Source: JBCCWR01 sp039193385
GTDB taxonomy: Bacteria > Verrucomicrobiota > Verrucomicrobiia > Methylacidiphilales > JBCCWR01
Assembly: GCA_039193385.1 (NCBI GenBank)
Contig: JBCCWR010000027.1
Location: 1 to 22,261, forward strand
DNA: 22,261 nucleotides
Direction: 5' to 3'
Shown here: piece after piece, positions 16,398-22,261 of the stretch
How the letters are laid out: the number at the start of each line of letters is the position of its first letter
Position numbering within the stretch: the stretch's first letter is position 1
The notes under the pieces: model-generated
What the model was told of the DNA's origin: nothing
The model's input: the letters and a program-made list of their open reading frames with translations, nothing else
Databases searched by the model: none
Translations under genes and position numbers: made by a program

Positions 16398-17888
16398 ATG
16401 ATGAAATCAGACAAGCAGCCAGTAGTACCACATAAAATGCTTTTATCATTTGTCCTGGTGACATCGCTTTTTGCATTATGGGGTTTTGCTAATGACATTA
16501 CCAATCCACTTGTGGCGGCATTTAAAGATGTCTTTGTCATCAGTAATGCGCAAAGCAGTTGGGTGCAGATGGCTTTCTATGGGGGGTATGGCACGATGGC
16601 GATTCCCGCCGCTTTATTTATTCGTCGTTTTTCGTATAAGGCAGGTATCATCTTAGGACTCTTGTTATATGCTTTGGGTGCTATGATTTGTGTGCCTGCA
16701 GCATCCATGGCTAGCTTTAATCTTTTTCTAGTAGCACTTTATATTTTGACGTTTGGCTTGGCATTTCTCGAAACAACGGCAAATCCTTACATACTTGCCA
16801 TGGGCCCTCAGGAAACCGCCACGCAACGTTTGAACTTAGCTCAAGCCTTCAATCCCATAGGATCTTTAACAGGAATGACTGTTGCCAGCTTATTCATTCT
16901 GACAAATCTTCAAGTCGAAGAATTCAGAACAGATTTCGATGGCTATAAGCAGGATCTTTCCATGACTGAAAATGTTAAAAAAGAGTACGATGTTTTACCT
17001 TTATTTAAGTCGAGTCAAAAAGAGCGTATTGAAGATCCGGTTTTGGCTGACTATATAGCTGCTAAGCCAGAAGCAACCATAAGTCAGGCTCTTGAAGATT
17101 ATAGAAATGGTGAAATCTCTACGTTCATGGAAAAGACACACCGTGAGCTTCAAGATCATGACCTGAAAATTATTGCCACGCCTTACATGATTATTGGTTT
17201 TGTCATCATAGGTATGCTGCTTCTTTTTATTATAAGTAAATTGCCACATCTCGGAACAAGTCAGGATGAACGTGAAAATTCTTCGCTGTCAGAAATTCTA
17301 CGTAGATTATTGAAAAACCCTCTGTATGTCGGCGGTGTTATTGCTCAAACTTTTTATGTCGGTGCACAGATCATGTGCTGGACCTTTATTATTCAGTACG
17401 CTCAAGAAAATCTGGGGATGGATAAGGCGACGGCACAGAACCATAATATTGGTGCTATGGTGGTATTTTTGTTAAGTAGATTTATTTGCACTTTTTTTCT
17501 GAAATTTATCAGCCCTGGTAAATTACTGACTCTACTTTCTATAGTCGGCATTGTTTGTACCCTTGGGGCGATTTATCTGCAAGGTATGGCTGGTTTATAT
17601 GCACTCATGGCTGTATCCGCCTGCATGTCACTCATGTTTCCCACCATATATGGGATTGCACTCAATGGGCTGGGACCAGATGCTAAGATAGCTTCTGCAG
17701 GATTAATTTTGGCGATTGTGGGAGGTGCTTTCATGCCTCGCATACAAGCTGGAATTATGGACATGGAGTCTTTCCTGGGCACAACGGGGCTGCGTGGTTC
17801 CTTTTATTTACCGGTTATCTGTTTCGTTGTCATCACAGCCTATGCCTTGTTAACGATGTATATGAGCAATAAACCTAAAACAACCTAA
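16398..17888 (+). CDS. fucP: L-fucose:H+ symporter (FucP family MFS permease)
   Basis: This 496-residue protein is a twelve-helix major facilitator of the FucP family. Landmarks are 'LFALWGFANDITNPLVAAF' (24-42) in helix 1, 'MAFYGGYGTMAIPAAL' (58-73), 'RFSYKAGIILGLLLYALGA' (77-95), 'FLETTANPYILAMGP' (123-137) with Glu125, 'RLNLAQAFNPIGSLTGM' (144-160) and 'FYVGAQIMCWTFIIQYA' (319-335). It should import L-fucose with protons across the inner membrane. It is longer than Escherichia coli FucP (438) mainly because of a hydrophilic loop of about 85 residues (roughly 172-256) between helices 5 and 6, predicted periplasmic. It lies between the second aldolase and fucI. Start: two adjacent Met codons; the first is given. 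No Shine-Dalgarno; the preceding bases are AT-rich. Related FucP-like permeases also carry other sugars, so fucose specificity rests partly on fucI/fucU. Confidence 0.92.
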   Translation: MMKSDKQPVVPHKMLLSFVLVTSLFALWGFANDITNPLVAAFKDVFVISNAQSSWVQMAFYGGYGTMAIPAALFIRRFSYKAGIILGLLLYALGAMICVPAASMASFNLFLVALYILTFGLAFLETTANPYILAMGPQETATQRLNLAQAFNPIGSLTGMTVASLFILTNLQVEEFRTDFDGYKQDLSMTENVKKEYDVLPLFKSSQKERIEDPVLADYIAAKPEATISQALEDYRNGEISTFMEKTHRELQDHDLKIIATPYMIIGFVIIGMLLLFIISKLPHLGTSQDERENSSLSEILRRLLKNPLYVGGVIAQTFYVGAQIMCWTFIIQYAQENLGMDKATAQNHNIGAMVVFLLSRFICTFFLKFISPGKLLTLLSIVGIVCTLGAIYLQGMAGLYALMAVSACMSLMFPTIYGIALNGLGPDAKIASAGLILAIVGGAFMPRIQAGIMDMESFLGTTGLRGSFYLPVICFVVITAYALLTMYMSNKPKTT

Positions 17889-17919
17889 TAAAGAACCTAG
17901 TAAACAACTAATTAATCTC

Positions 17920-19704
17920 ATGCAGAATACATTCAGTTCTTATCCAAAAATTGGGATACGTCCAACCATTGATGGTCGTCTTGGAGGCGTTCGAGAATCT
18001 CTCGAAGAGCAGACGACGAACATGGCTAAGTCAGTAGCTCAATTATTTACCGAAACGCTTCATTATCCAAACGGCGCTCAAGTTGAGTGTGTGATTGCAG
18101 ATGGCACGATCGGTGGTGTGCGTGAGAGTGCTGACTGTGAAGAAAAATTTCGTTTAGAGAATGTAGGAGTCTCGCTCACGGTAACACCCTGTTGGTGTTA
18201 TGGCTCTGAAACTATGGATATGGACCCTTTGCTTCCAAAGGCGGTATGGGGTTTTAACGGTACCGAACGTCCTGGAGCTGTTTACCTGGCAGCTACACTT
18301 GCTGGACACACTCAGAAAGGTATACCGGCCTTTGGCATTTATGGTAAGGACGTACAAGCTGCTGGCGTAAAAGAAATTCCCCAGGACGTTAGAGAAAAAC
18401 TCATCACATTTGCCCGCTGTGGTTTAGCGGTCGCACTGATGCGTGGAAAAAGCTACCTCTCCATGGGAGGCACTTCCATGGGTATAGCAGGTTCTGTTAT
18501 CGATGCCGCCTTTTGGGAACGCTATTTAGGGATGCGTGTGGAGGATATTGATATGACTGAATTTGTTGGCCGCATGATGAAAGGTCAATTTGATCAGCAA
18601 GAATATGAACGAGCCCTCAAGTGGGTTAAGAAAAACTGTCTGGAAGGTTTAGATTATAATGATACAGACGGTAAACGTAGCCGTGAACAACTTGATAAAG
18701 AATGGGAAGACTCCGTCAAGATGGCTCTTATTGCTCGCGATCTCATGGTGGGTAATACTGCTCTGGAAAGCATGGGACTTGGCGAACAAGCTCAAGGTCA
18801 TGGTGCAATTGCAGCCGGCTTTCAAGGACAGCGGCAGTGGACAGATCATTTCCCCAATGGAGACTTTATGGAGGCTATCCTTAATACCTCTTTCGACTGG
18901 AATGGTAAGCGAGCTCCTTACATTCTTGCCACGGAAAACGATGCGCTTAATGGTGCGGGAATGCTCTTCGGCACTTTATTGACCAATACAGCCCAAGTTT
19001 TTGCTGATCTTCGCACATATTGGAGTTTGCAGGCCATCGAAGAGGCTAGCGGAGAAACTGTATCAAACCCTATCATTCAGGATGGCATTCTTCATCTCAT
19101 TAATTCCGGGCCTGCTACGCTTGATGGCACTGGTCAGCAAAGTGATGATGCGGGTAACCCTGTTATGAAGCCGCATTGGGAGATTCAAGACGAAGAAATC
19201 AATGCTTGTTTAAAAGCAACCACATGGCATCCATCCATTACCGAATACTTTCCGGGCGGTGGATGGTCAACACGCTATAGAACAAAAGGAGGCATGAAAG
19301 CGACAATGGTTCGCTTGAATCTTGCCGCAGGACTTGGGCCATGCTTGCAAATAGCCGAAGGTTTCACAATTGAACTGCCCGATAAGGTTCACGATGCTCT
19401 TGATCAACGAACCAATCCGACATGGCCGACCACATGGTTTGCTCCTATTCTTACGGGGCAGGGTGCTTTCAGATCGGCTTATGAAGTTATGAATCACTGG
19501 GGTGCAAATCACTGTGTGATGACATGTGGACATGTAGGAGATCTCTATATCACTTTGGCATCCATGTTGAGAATTCCAGTCTATATGCATAATGTCAGTG
19601 AAGAGCGTGTCTTTCGCCCAAGCGCCTGGCGGGCTTTTGGAACTGCGGATCTTGAAAGCGCTGACTTCAGGGCCTGCCAAAACTATGGCCCTCTTTACAT
19701 ATAA
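17920..19704 (+). CDS. fucI: L-fucose isomerase
   Basis: This is a full-length FucI of 594 residues (Escherichia coli FucI has 591). It interconverts L-fucose and L-fuculose in the cytoplasm with Mn2+; FucI commonly also accepts D-arabinose. Conserved blocks include 'PKIGIRPTIDGRLGGVRESL' (9-28), 'CWCYGSETMDMDP' (91-103), 'WGFNGTERPGAVYLAA' (110-125), 'SYLSMGGTSMGIAGS' (178-192) and 'GFQGQRQWTDHFPNGD' (300-315). By position, the metal ligands are Glu339 in 'ATENDALNG', Asp363 in 'QVFADLRTYWS' and His531 in 'GANHCVMTCGHVG', matching Glu337, Asp361 and His528 of the E. coli enzyme. It lies 31 bases after fucP and 27 before fucU. This is the gene that most firmly identifies the locus as fucose rather than rhamnose utilisation. 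No Shine-Dalgarno precedes the ATG. Confidence 0.97.
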   Translation: MQNTFSSYPKIGIRPTIDGRLGGVRESLEEQTTNMAKSVAQLFTETLHYPNGAQVECVIADGTIGGVRESADCEEKFRLENVGVSLTVTPCWCYGSETMDMDPLLPKAVWGFNGTERPGAVYLAATLAGHTQKGIPAFGIYGKDVQAAGVKEIPQDVREKLITFARCGLAVALMRGKSYLSMGGTSMGIAGSVIDAAFWERYLGMRVEDIDMTEFVGRMMKGQFDQQEYERALKWVKKNCLEGLDYNDTDGKRSREQLDKEWEDSVKMALIARDLMVGNTALESMGLGEQAQGHGAIAAGFQGQRQWTDHFPNGDFMEAILNTSFDWNGKRAPYILATENDALNGAGMLFGTLLTNTAQVFADLRTYWSLQAIEEASGETVSNPIIQDGILHLINSGPATLDGTGQQSDDAGNPVMKPHWEIQDEEINACLKATTWHPSITEYFPGGGWSTRYRTKGGMKATMVRLNLAAGLGPCLQIAEGFTIELPDKVHDALDQRTNPTWPTTWFAPILTGQGAFRSAYEVMNHWGANHCVMTCGHVGDLYITLASMLRIPVYMHNVSEERVFRPSAWRAFGTADLESADFRACQNYGPLYI

Positions 19705-19731
19705 TTTCCCAATAATTCTAAGAGTTGGTTT

Positions 19732-20172
19732 ATGTTAAAAGGTATTTCTCCACTTATTTCCCCGGAGTTACTCACAACTCTTCATCGTATGGGACATGGT
19801 GATGAAATCGTCTTGGCTGATGTGCATTTCCCCGGAGAATCATTGAATCGCAAGGTGGTTCGGGCTGATGGTATCCGCATGGCAAATTTATTGAATGCTA
19901 TTTTACCGCTTTTTGAATTGGATAGTTATGTGCCCAACCCTCTATTTATGATGCTAGCTGAGGCAGGGGATTCATTAGATTTAGAATTAGAAAGTAGCTA
20001 TCGAAGCGTTATCGATAATCACTGCCGAAATTCATCTCCAATTGAGCGTATCGATCGCTCCGCCTTCTATGATCGAACCCGACAGGCTTTTGCTGTTGTC
20101 ATGACTGGGGAAACTTCTCAGTACGGCAATATCATTTTAAAAAAAGGCGTAACTCCTCTCGAACAAAATTAA
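19732..20172 (+). CDS. fucU: L-fucose mutarotase (RbsD/FucU family)
   Basis: This 146-residue protein belongs to the RbsD/FucU family, which interconverts sugar anomers so that the isomerase or kinase receives the right form. The N-terminus 'MLKGISPLISPELLTTLHRM' and 'GHGDEIVLADVHFP' (21-34) carry the catalytic His22 and Asp30. The C-terminal half shows 'RSAFYDRTRQAFAVVMTGET' (109-128) and 'YGNIILKKGV' (131-140), the usual active-site tyrosine regions. Length is typical of FucU (about 140). It is cytoplasmic and forms ring-shaped oligomers in known members. It is the last closely spaced gene of the operon, 27 bases after fucI, and is followed by a nested inverted repeat that may end or modulate the transcript. 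Confidence 0.95.
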   Translation: MLKGISPLISPELLTTLHRMGHGDEIVLADVHFPGESLNRKVVRADGIRMANLLNAILPLFELDSYVPNPLFMMLAEAGDSLDLELESSYRSVIDNHCRNSSPIERIDRSAFYDRTRQAFAVVMTGETSQYGNIILKKGVTPLEQN

Positions 20173-20176
20173 CTTT

Positions 20177-20217
20177 TTGATTTTCTTAGAATTACGTTTA
20201 AAACGTAACAAAATCAA
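20177..20217. repeat. Nested inverted repeat after fucU
   Basis: The inner part TTACGTTT-A-AAACGTAA (20192-20208) is a perfect 8-base inverted repeat with a one-base centre. Outside it TTGATTTT (20177-20184) pairs with AAAATCAA (20210-20217), separated from the inner arms by 7 bases on the left and 1 on the right. As RNA it could form a long bulged hairpin 4 bases after the fucU stop; no U-run follows. It could be a processing or partial termination signal for the fuc operon, or a protein operator for the downstream gene, whose candidate promoter starts three bases later. Confidence 0.5.
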
Positions 20218-20219
20218 TA

Positions 20220-20248
20220 TTGGCTATGTTAGGTGCCATGTCTAGATT
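20220..20248 (+). promoter_or_regulatory. Candidate promoter for the exported isomerase gene
   Basis: TTGGCT (20220-20225), a 17-base spacer and TAGATT (20243-20248) give 4/6 matches in each element. It lies in the only sizeable gap of the rightward gene set, just after the nested inverted repeat, and would give a leader of about 16 bases to the ATG at 20271. This would let the isomerase gene be transcribed apart from the fuc genes. Pattern match only. Confidence 0.3.
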
Positions 20249-20270
20249 TTCACATCAGGTAATATGATTT

Positions 20271-21191
20271 ATGAAAAGAAGAGAATTAATTAAAAATGCC
20301 ATCGGAGCAGCAGGAATTTATGCCATCGGAGCAGAGGTTTCTAGTGCTCAAGAAAAAGAAACAAGTGGTCAACTGAAACAGGCTTTTGCCCATTGGTGCA
20401 TGGCGATATCTCCAGAAAAATGGACACTGGAGCAGTCTTGTCAAAATGCTAAAAAACTTGGACTCGATGCGCTGGATCTTTTGAGTACGGAAGAAGAACT
20501 CGAGGTAGCTAAGAAACATGGCCTCATCACTTCACTTGTCGGTATGGATATGGCACCTGATCCTCCATTCGTTAAAGGGTTTAATAACCCCAAGAACTGG
20601 GACCATGTCATTGAGCGTACAAAAAATGGTATCGACCTTGCCGTAAAATATGGAAGTCCCAATATGATCTGTTTCACCGGCTTTAAATACCATGATCCAT
20701 TTGATCCTCAAAGCGGTGAGATCGACTTTGAGTTAGGAGCAAATAATACGGTTGCGGGAATAAAGAAAGTGATCGGTTATGCGGAAAAGAAAAAAATTAA
20801 TCTCTGCATTGAGCCTCTAAATTCGCGTGTGAGTGATCATCCCATGAAGGGGCATCCAGGTTACCAGGGAGACCGTATGGACTACTGCATGGATATTGTA
20901 AAAAGTGTGGGATCTGAACGGATGAAAGTATTATTCGATATTTACCATACTCAAATCATGGATGGTGATATCATAGTTCGTCTGAAAGAATACTTTCCCT
21001 ATATTGCTCATATTCATACAGCGGGTAATCCTGGACGTCAGGACTTTGATGAGACGCAAGAAATTAACTATAAGCCGATGTTTAAACTTCTAGCGGATCT
21101 TGGCTATAGCGGTTACGTATCGCACGAATTTCTTCCCAAAGGAGACCAGTTCAAAGCTCTACAAAAAGCCATAGAGTATACGAAAGTTTAA
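20271..21191 (+). CDS. Exported TIM-barrel sugar isomerase/epimerase-like protein (hydroxypyruvate isomerase-like)
   Basis: This 306-residue protein has an AP-endonuclease-2-type TIM barrel as in hydroxypyruvate isomerase and xylose isomerase-like epimerases. The N-terminus is 'MKRRELIKNAIGAAGIYAIG', a twin-arginine-like signal with a modest hydrophobic core and possible cleavage after 'SSA' (24-26), so it is probably exported. Expected metal ligands are Glu181 ('CIEPLNSR'), Asp223 ('LFDIYHTQ'), His249 ('HIHTAGNPGR') and Glu286 ('SHEFLPKGD'); 'NPGR' and 'FDIYHTQ' are characteristic of hydroxypyruvate isomerase. The barrel therefore looks active. It follows fucU by 98 bases on the same strand, so it may belong to the fucose regulon, but the gap holds an inverted repeat and its own possible promoter. 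Its natural substrate is unknown; exported members of this family are common in Verrucomicrobiota, Planctomycetota and Bacteroidota. Confidence 0.87.
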   Translation: MKRRELIKNAIGAAGIYAIGAEVSSAQEKETSGQLKQAFAHWCMAISPEKWTLEQSCQNAKKLGLDALDLLSTEEELEVAKKHGLITSLVGMDMAPDPPFVKGFNNPKNWDHVIERTKNGIDLAVKYGSPNMICFTGFKYHDPFDPQSGEIDFELGANNTVAGIKKVIGYAEKKKINLCIEPLNSRVSDHPMKGHPGYQGDRMDYCMDIVKSVGSERMKVLFDIYHTQIMDGDIIVRLKEYFPYIAHIHTAGNPGRQDFDETQEINYKPMFKLLADLGYSGYVSHEFLPKGDQFKALQKAIEYTKV

Positions 21192-21193
21192 GA

Positions 21194-21213
21194 GCGCAGC
21201 TAGAGAGCTGCTC
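21194..21213. terminator. Weak hairpin between convergent genes
   Basis: GCAGCT (21196-21201), loop AGAG, AGCTGC (21206-21211) forms a six-base stem, extendable by one pair past a mismatch. It starts three bases after the isomerase stop and lies 23 bases downstream of the stop of the convergent gene. No U-run follows on either strand, so a bidirectional terminator is plausible but weak. Confidence 0.4.
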
Positions 21214-21235
21214 AAGCTAAACCAATAGTGAATGG

Positions 21236-22255
21236 TTATTGTATCAGGACAGGTTCTTCCTCTTCCTGATACATAGGTTCATCTGTATTTTCTTTTTGAA
21301 TGGGTTTAGCTTTCATAACATGGCGTATTTCAAACTGACGCTGCACGTGGTTGAACACGCCATAGACAGGTCGATTATTTGAGTCATAAAGTTCTACGAC
21401 GAGCGTATGTTTGCCATTAGGTATGTTGCTCCAGAAAATGGGGCCAGGCTTGTCAATAATGCCTTCATAGGAGCCCATGCTGAATTTGAGTTTATACCCC
21501 ATATCTGCATTGAAGAGGCCGTTATGAATGCGGTAGTCAAAGATCACGCGCCCGAAATCATCCGTATCAATAACGCCTGTACGAGGCATATTGATCGTGA
21601 TGTAGGGCGCAGAAGGATCTATGTAATTCTGAAAATCTTTTTTTACCACATAAAATTGAATGGTTTTGAAGGCTTCGGCATTGGTAAAAGTCGTCCCATT
21701 TGGTTTTACCGCAAAGAGACGTAAAGCATGGCCACCTTGAGTCAGATCTTTGAAGGAGAGAGGCGTATTGATATCATGAACAGCAACGGGAGCTTGATTA
21801 TCCAGGATGACATGAAGTCTATTGCCGCCTTCAGCGAGTTTATAATTTTCTACATCCAGAAAAACATCCACATCGCGAAAAGGGATAATTTCTTTGTTCA
21901 CCGGTGAGAGCAGCTTTACTTTAATTGGTAAGTTAGGATTTGTAGGACGACCATCATAACCAATAGATGTTTGGACGGACTGAAGTTCTTCCGTTACAGG
22001 ATATGCAATCTCTATGTCATCTAAGGATTCTTCAGTGGATAGGGGAGCTACTACAATAGCTTCCGCATCTTCTGCTGTTTCAACCACTGGTAGAGCCATA
22101 GGTATATTTTCAATACCCTCATTCTGAGGTTCTGACTCAGGCATAGTCTGTGATGCATCTTCAATCTGTGCACATAGAGTATAAGAAAAAAGAAAACAAA
22201 GGCTTAGGGATAGCACCATGTTCTTTAAATTGTCTTTGTTCAATCTCTCTAACAT
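21236..22255 (-). CDS. Exported protein of unknown function with two beta-sandwich-like modules
   Basis: I do not recognise a named family for this 339-residue protein. The N-terminus has a basic end and hydrophobic core 'MVLSLSLCFLFSYTLCAQ' (13-30), a signal peptide with probable cleavage near 'LCAQ'. The ATG at 22219 (residue 13) is an alternative start giving a shorter n-region. Residues 31-95 are acidic, rich in Glu/Pro, and probably unstructured. Two similar modules follow, about 110-210 ('KVKLLSPVNKEIIPFRDVDV', then 'LHVILDNQAPVAVHDIN' and 'GGHALRLFAVKPNG') and 218-315 ('INMPRTGVI', then 'LKFSMGSYEGIID' and 'NGKHTLVVELYDSNNRPV'). Each ends in the G-x-H-x-L pattern of Ig-like beta sandwiches. 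The C-terminus is Glu-rich ('PMYQEEEEPVLIQ'). It is convergent with the isomerase gene. A cell-surface or periplasmic structural role is a guess. Confidence 0.8.
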   Translation of the reverse strand: MLERLNKDNLKNMVLSLSLCFLFSYTLCAQIEDASQTMPESEPQNEGIENIPMALPVVETAEDAEAIVVAPLSTEESLDDIEIAYPVTEELQSVQTSIGYDGRPTNPNLPIKVKLLSPVNKEIIPFRDVDVFLDVENYKLAEGGNRLHVILDNQAPVAVHDINTPLSFKDLTQGGHALRLFAVKPNGTTFTNAEAFKTIQFYVVKKDFQNYIDPSAPYITINMPRTGVIDTDDFGRVIFDYRIHNGLFNADMGYKLKFSMGSYEGIIDKPGPIFWSNIPNGKHTLVVELYDSNNRPVYGVFNHVQRQFEIRHVMKAKPIQKENTDEPMYQEEEEPVLIQ

Positions 22256-22261
22256 TCTAAT

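Noticed and set aside
19267..19680. A 137-codon open frame on the minus strand
   Set aside because: It is antisense to the conserved C-terminal part of fucI, including the His531 region; no independent support.
20192..20208. LacI-type operator
   Set aside because: LacI-family sites usually have a central CG; here the centre is TTTAAAA with CG in each arm, and no LacI gene is in the window. Kept only as an unassigned inverted repeat.

Overview
The window is a moderately AT-rich stretch of bacterial chromosome, complete except for one gene cut by the left edge. It most resembles a Verrucomicrobiota or other PVC-group bacterium. The evidence is a GldA/GldF/GldG-type ABC set followed by a DUF4340 protein, a RhaB/RhaEW-type deoxysugar kinase and aldolase alongside FucP/FucI/FucU, a twin-arginine-like sugar isomerase, and AT-rich translation starts that mostly lack a Shine-Dalgarno sequence. 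This assignment is inference from gene content; there is no rRNA or other phylogenetic marker RNA here.

Left part (1-4296, minus strand): an ABC operon read right to left: ATPase, six-helix permease, GldG-type auxiliary protein, DUF4340 membrane protein (3' end outside the window). A gene-free stretch of 560 bases (4297-4856) separates it from a HIT-family nucleotide hydrolase. That gene is divergent, by only 20 bases, from a housekeeping group on the plus strand: holA (clamp-loader delta), lepA (EF-4) and lepB (signal peptidase I), ending at 9495.

Centre and right (9520-21191): a divergent L-fucose/6-deoxyhexose utilisation locus around a control region at 13286-13405. Leftward runs a tightly coupled trio: DeoR-type regulator, FGGY sugar kinase (RhaB type, probably working as L-fuculokinase) and a malate:quinone-oxidoreductase-family flavoprotein; consecutive genes overlap by 4 bases and 1 base. 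Rightward runs a RhaEW-type aldolase/short-chain dehydrogenase fusion, a second stand-alone class II aldolase, fucP (L-fucose/H+ symporter), fucI (isomerase) and fucU (mutarotase). After a 98-base gap with a striking nested inverted repeat comes a Tat-like exported sugar isomerase/epimerase-like protein.

Reconstructed pathway: FucP imports L-fucose, FucU equilibrates anomers, FucI makes L-fuculose, the kinase makes L-fuculose-1-phosphate, and an aldolase yields dihydroxyacetone phosphate plus L-lactaldehyde. The SDR domain probably oxidises L-lactaldehyde to L-lactate. The most interesting inference is that the 'Mqo' encoded with the kinase is really an L-lactate:quinone oxidoreductase, which would complete the route to pyruvate with electrons entering the quinone pool. 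No microcompartment, propanediol, fucosidase or sulfatase genes are present here.

Right end (21236-22255, minus strand): an exported protein of unknown function with two probable beta-sandwich modules, convergent with the isomerase gene. I found no tRNA, rRNA, insertion sequence, CRISPR array or phage gene.
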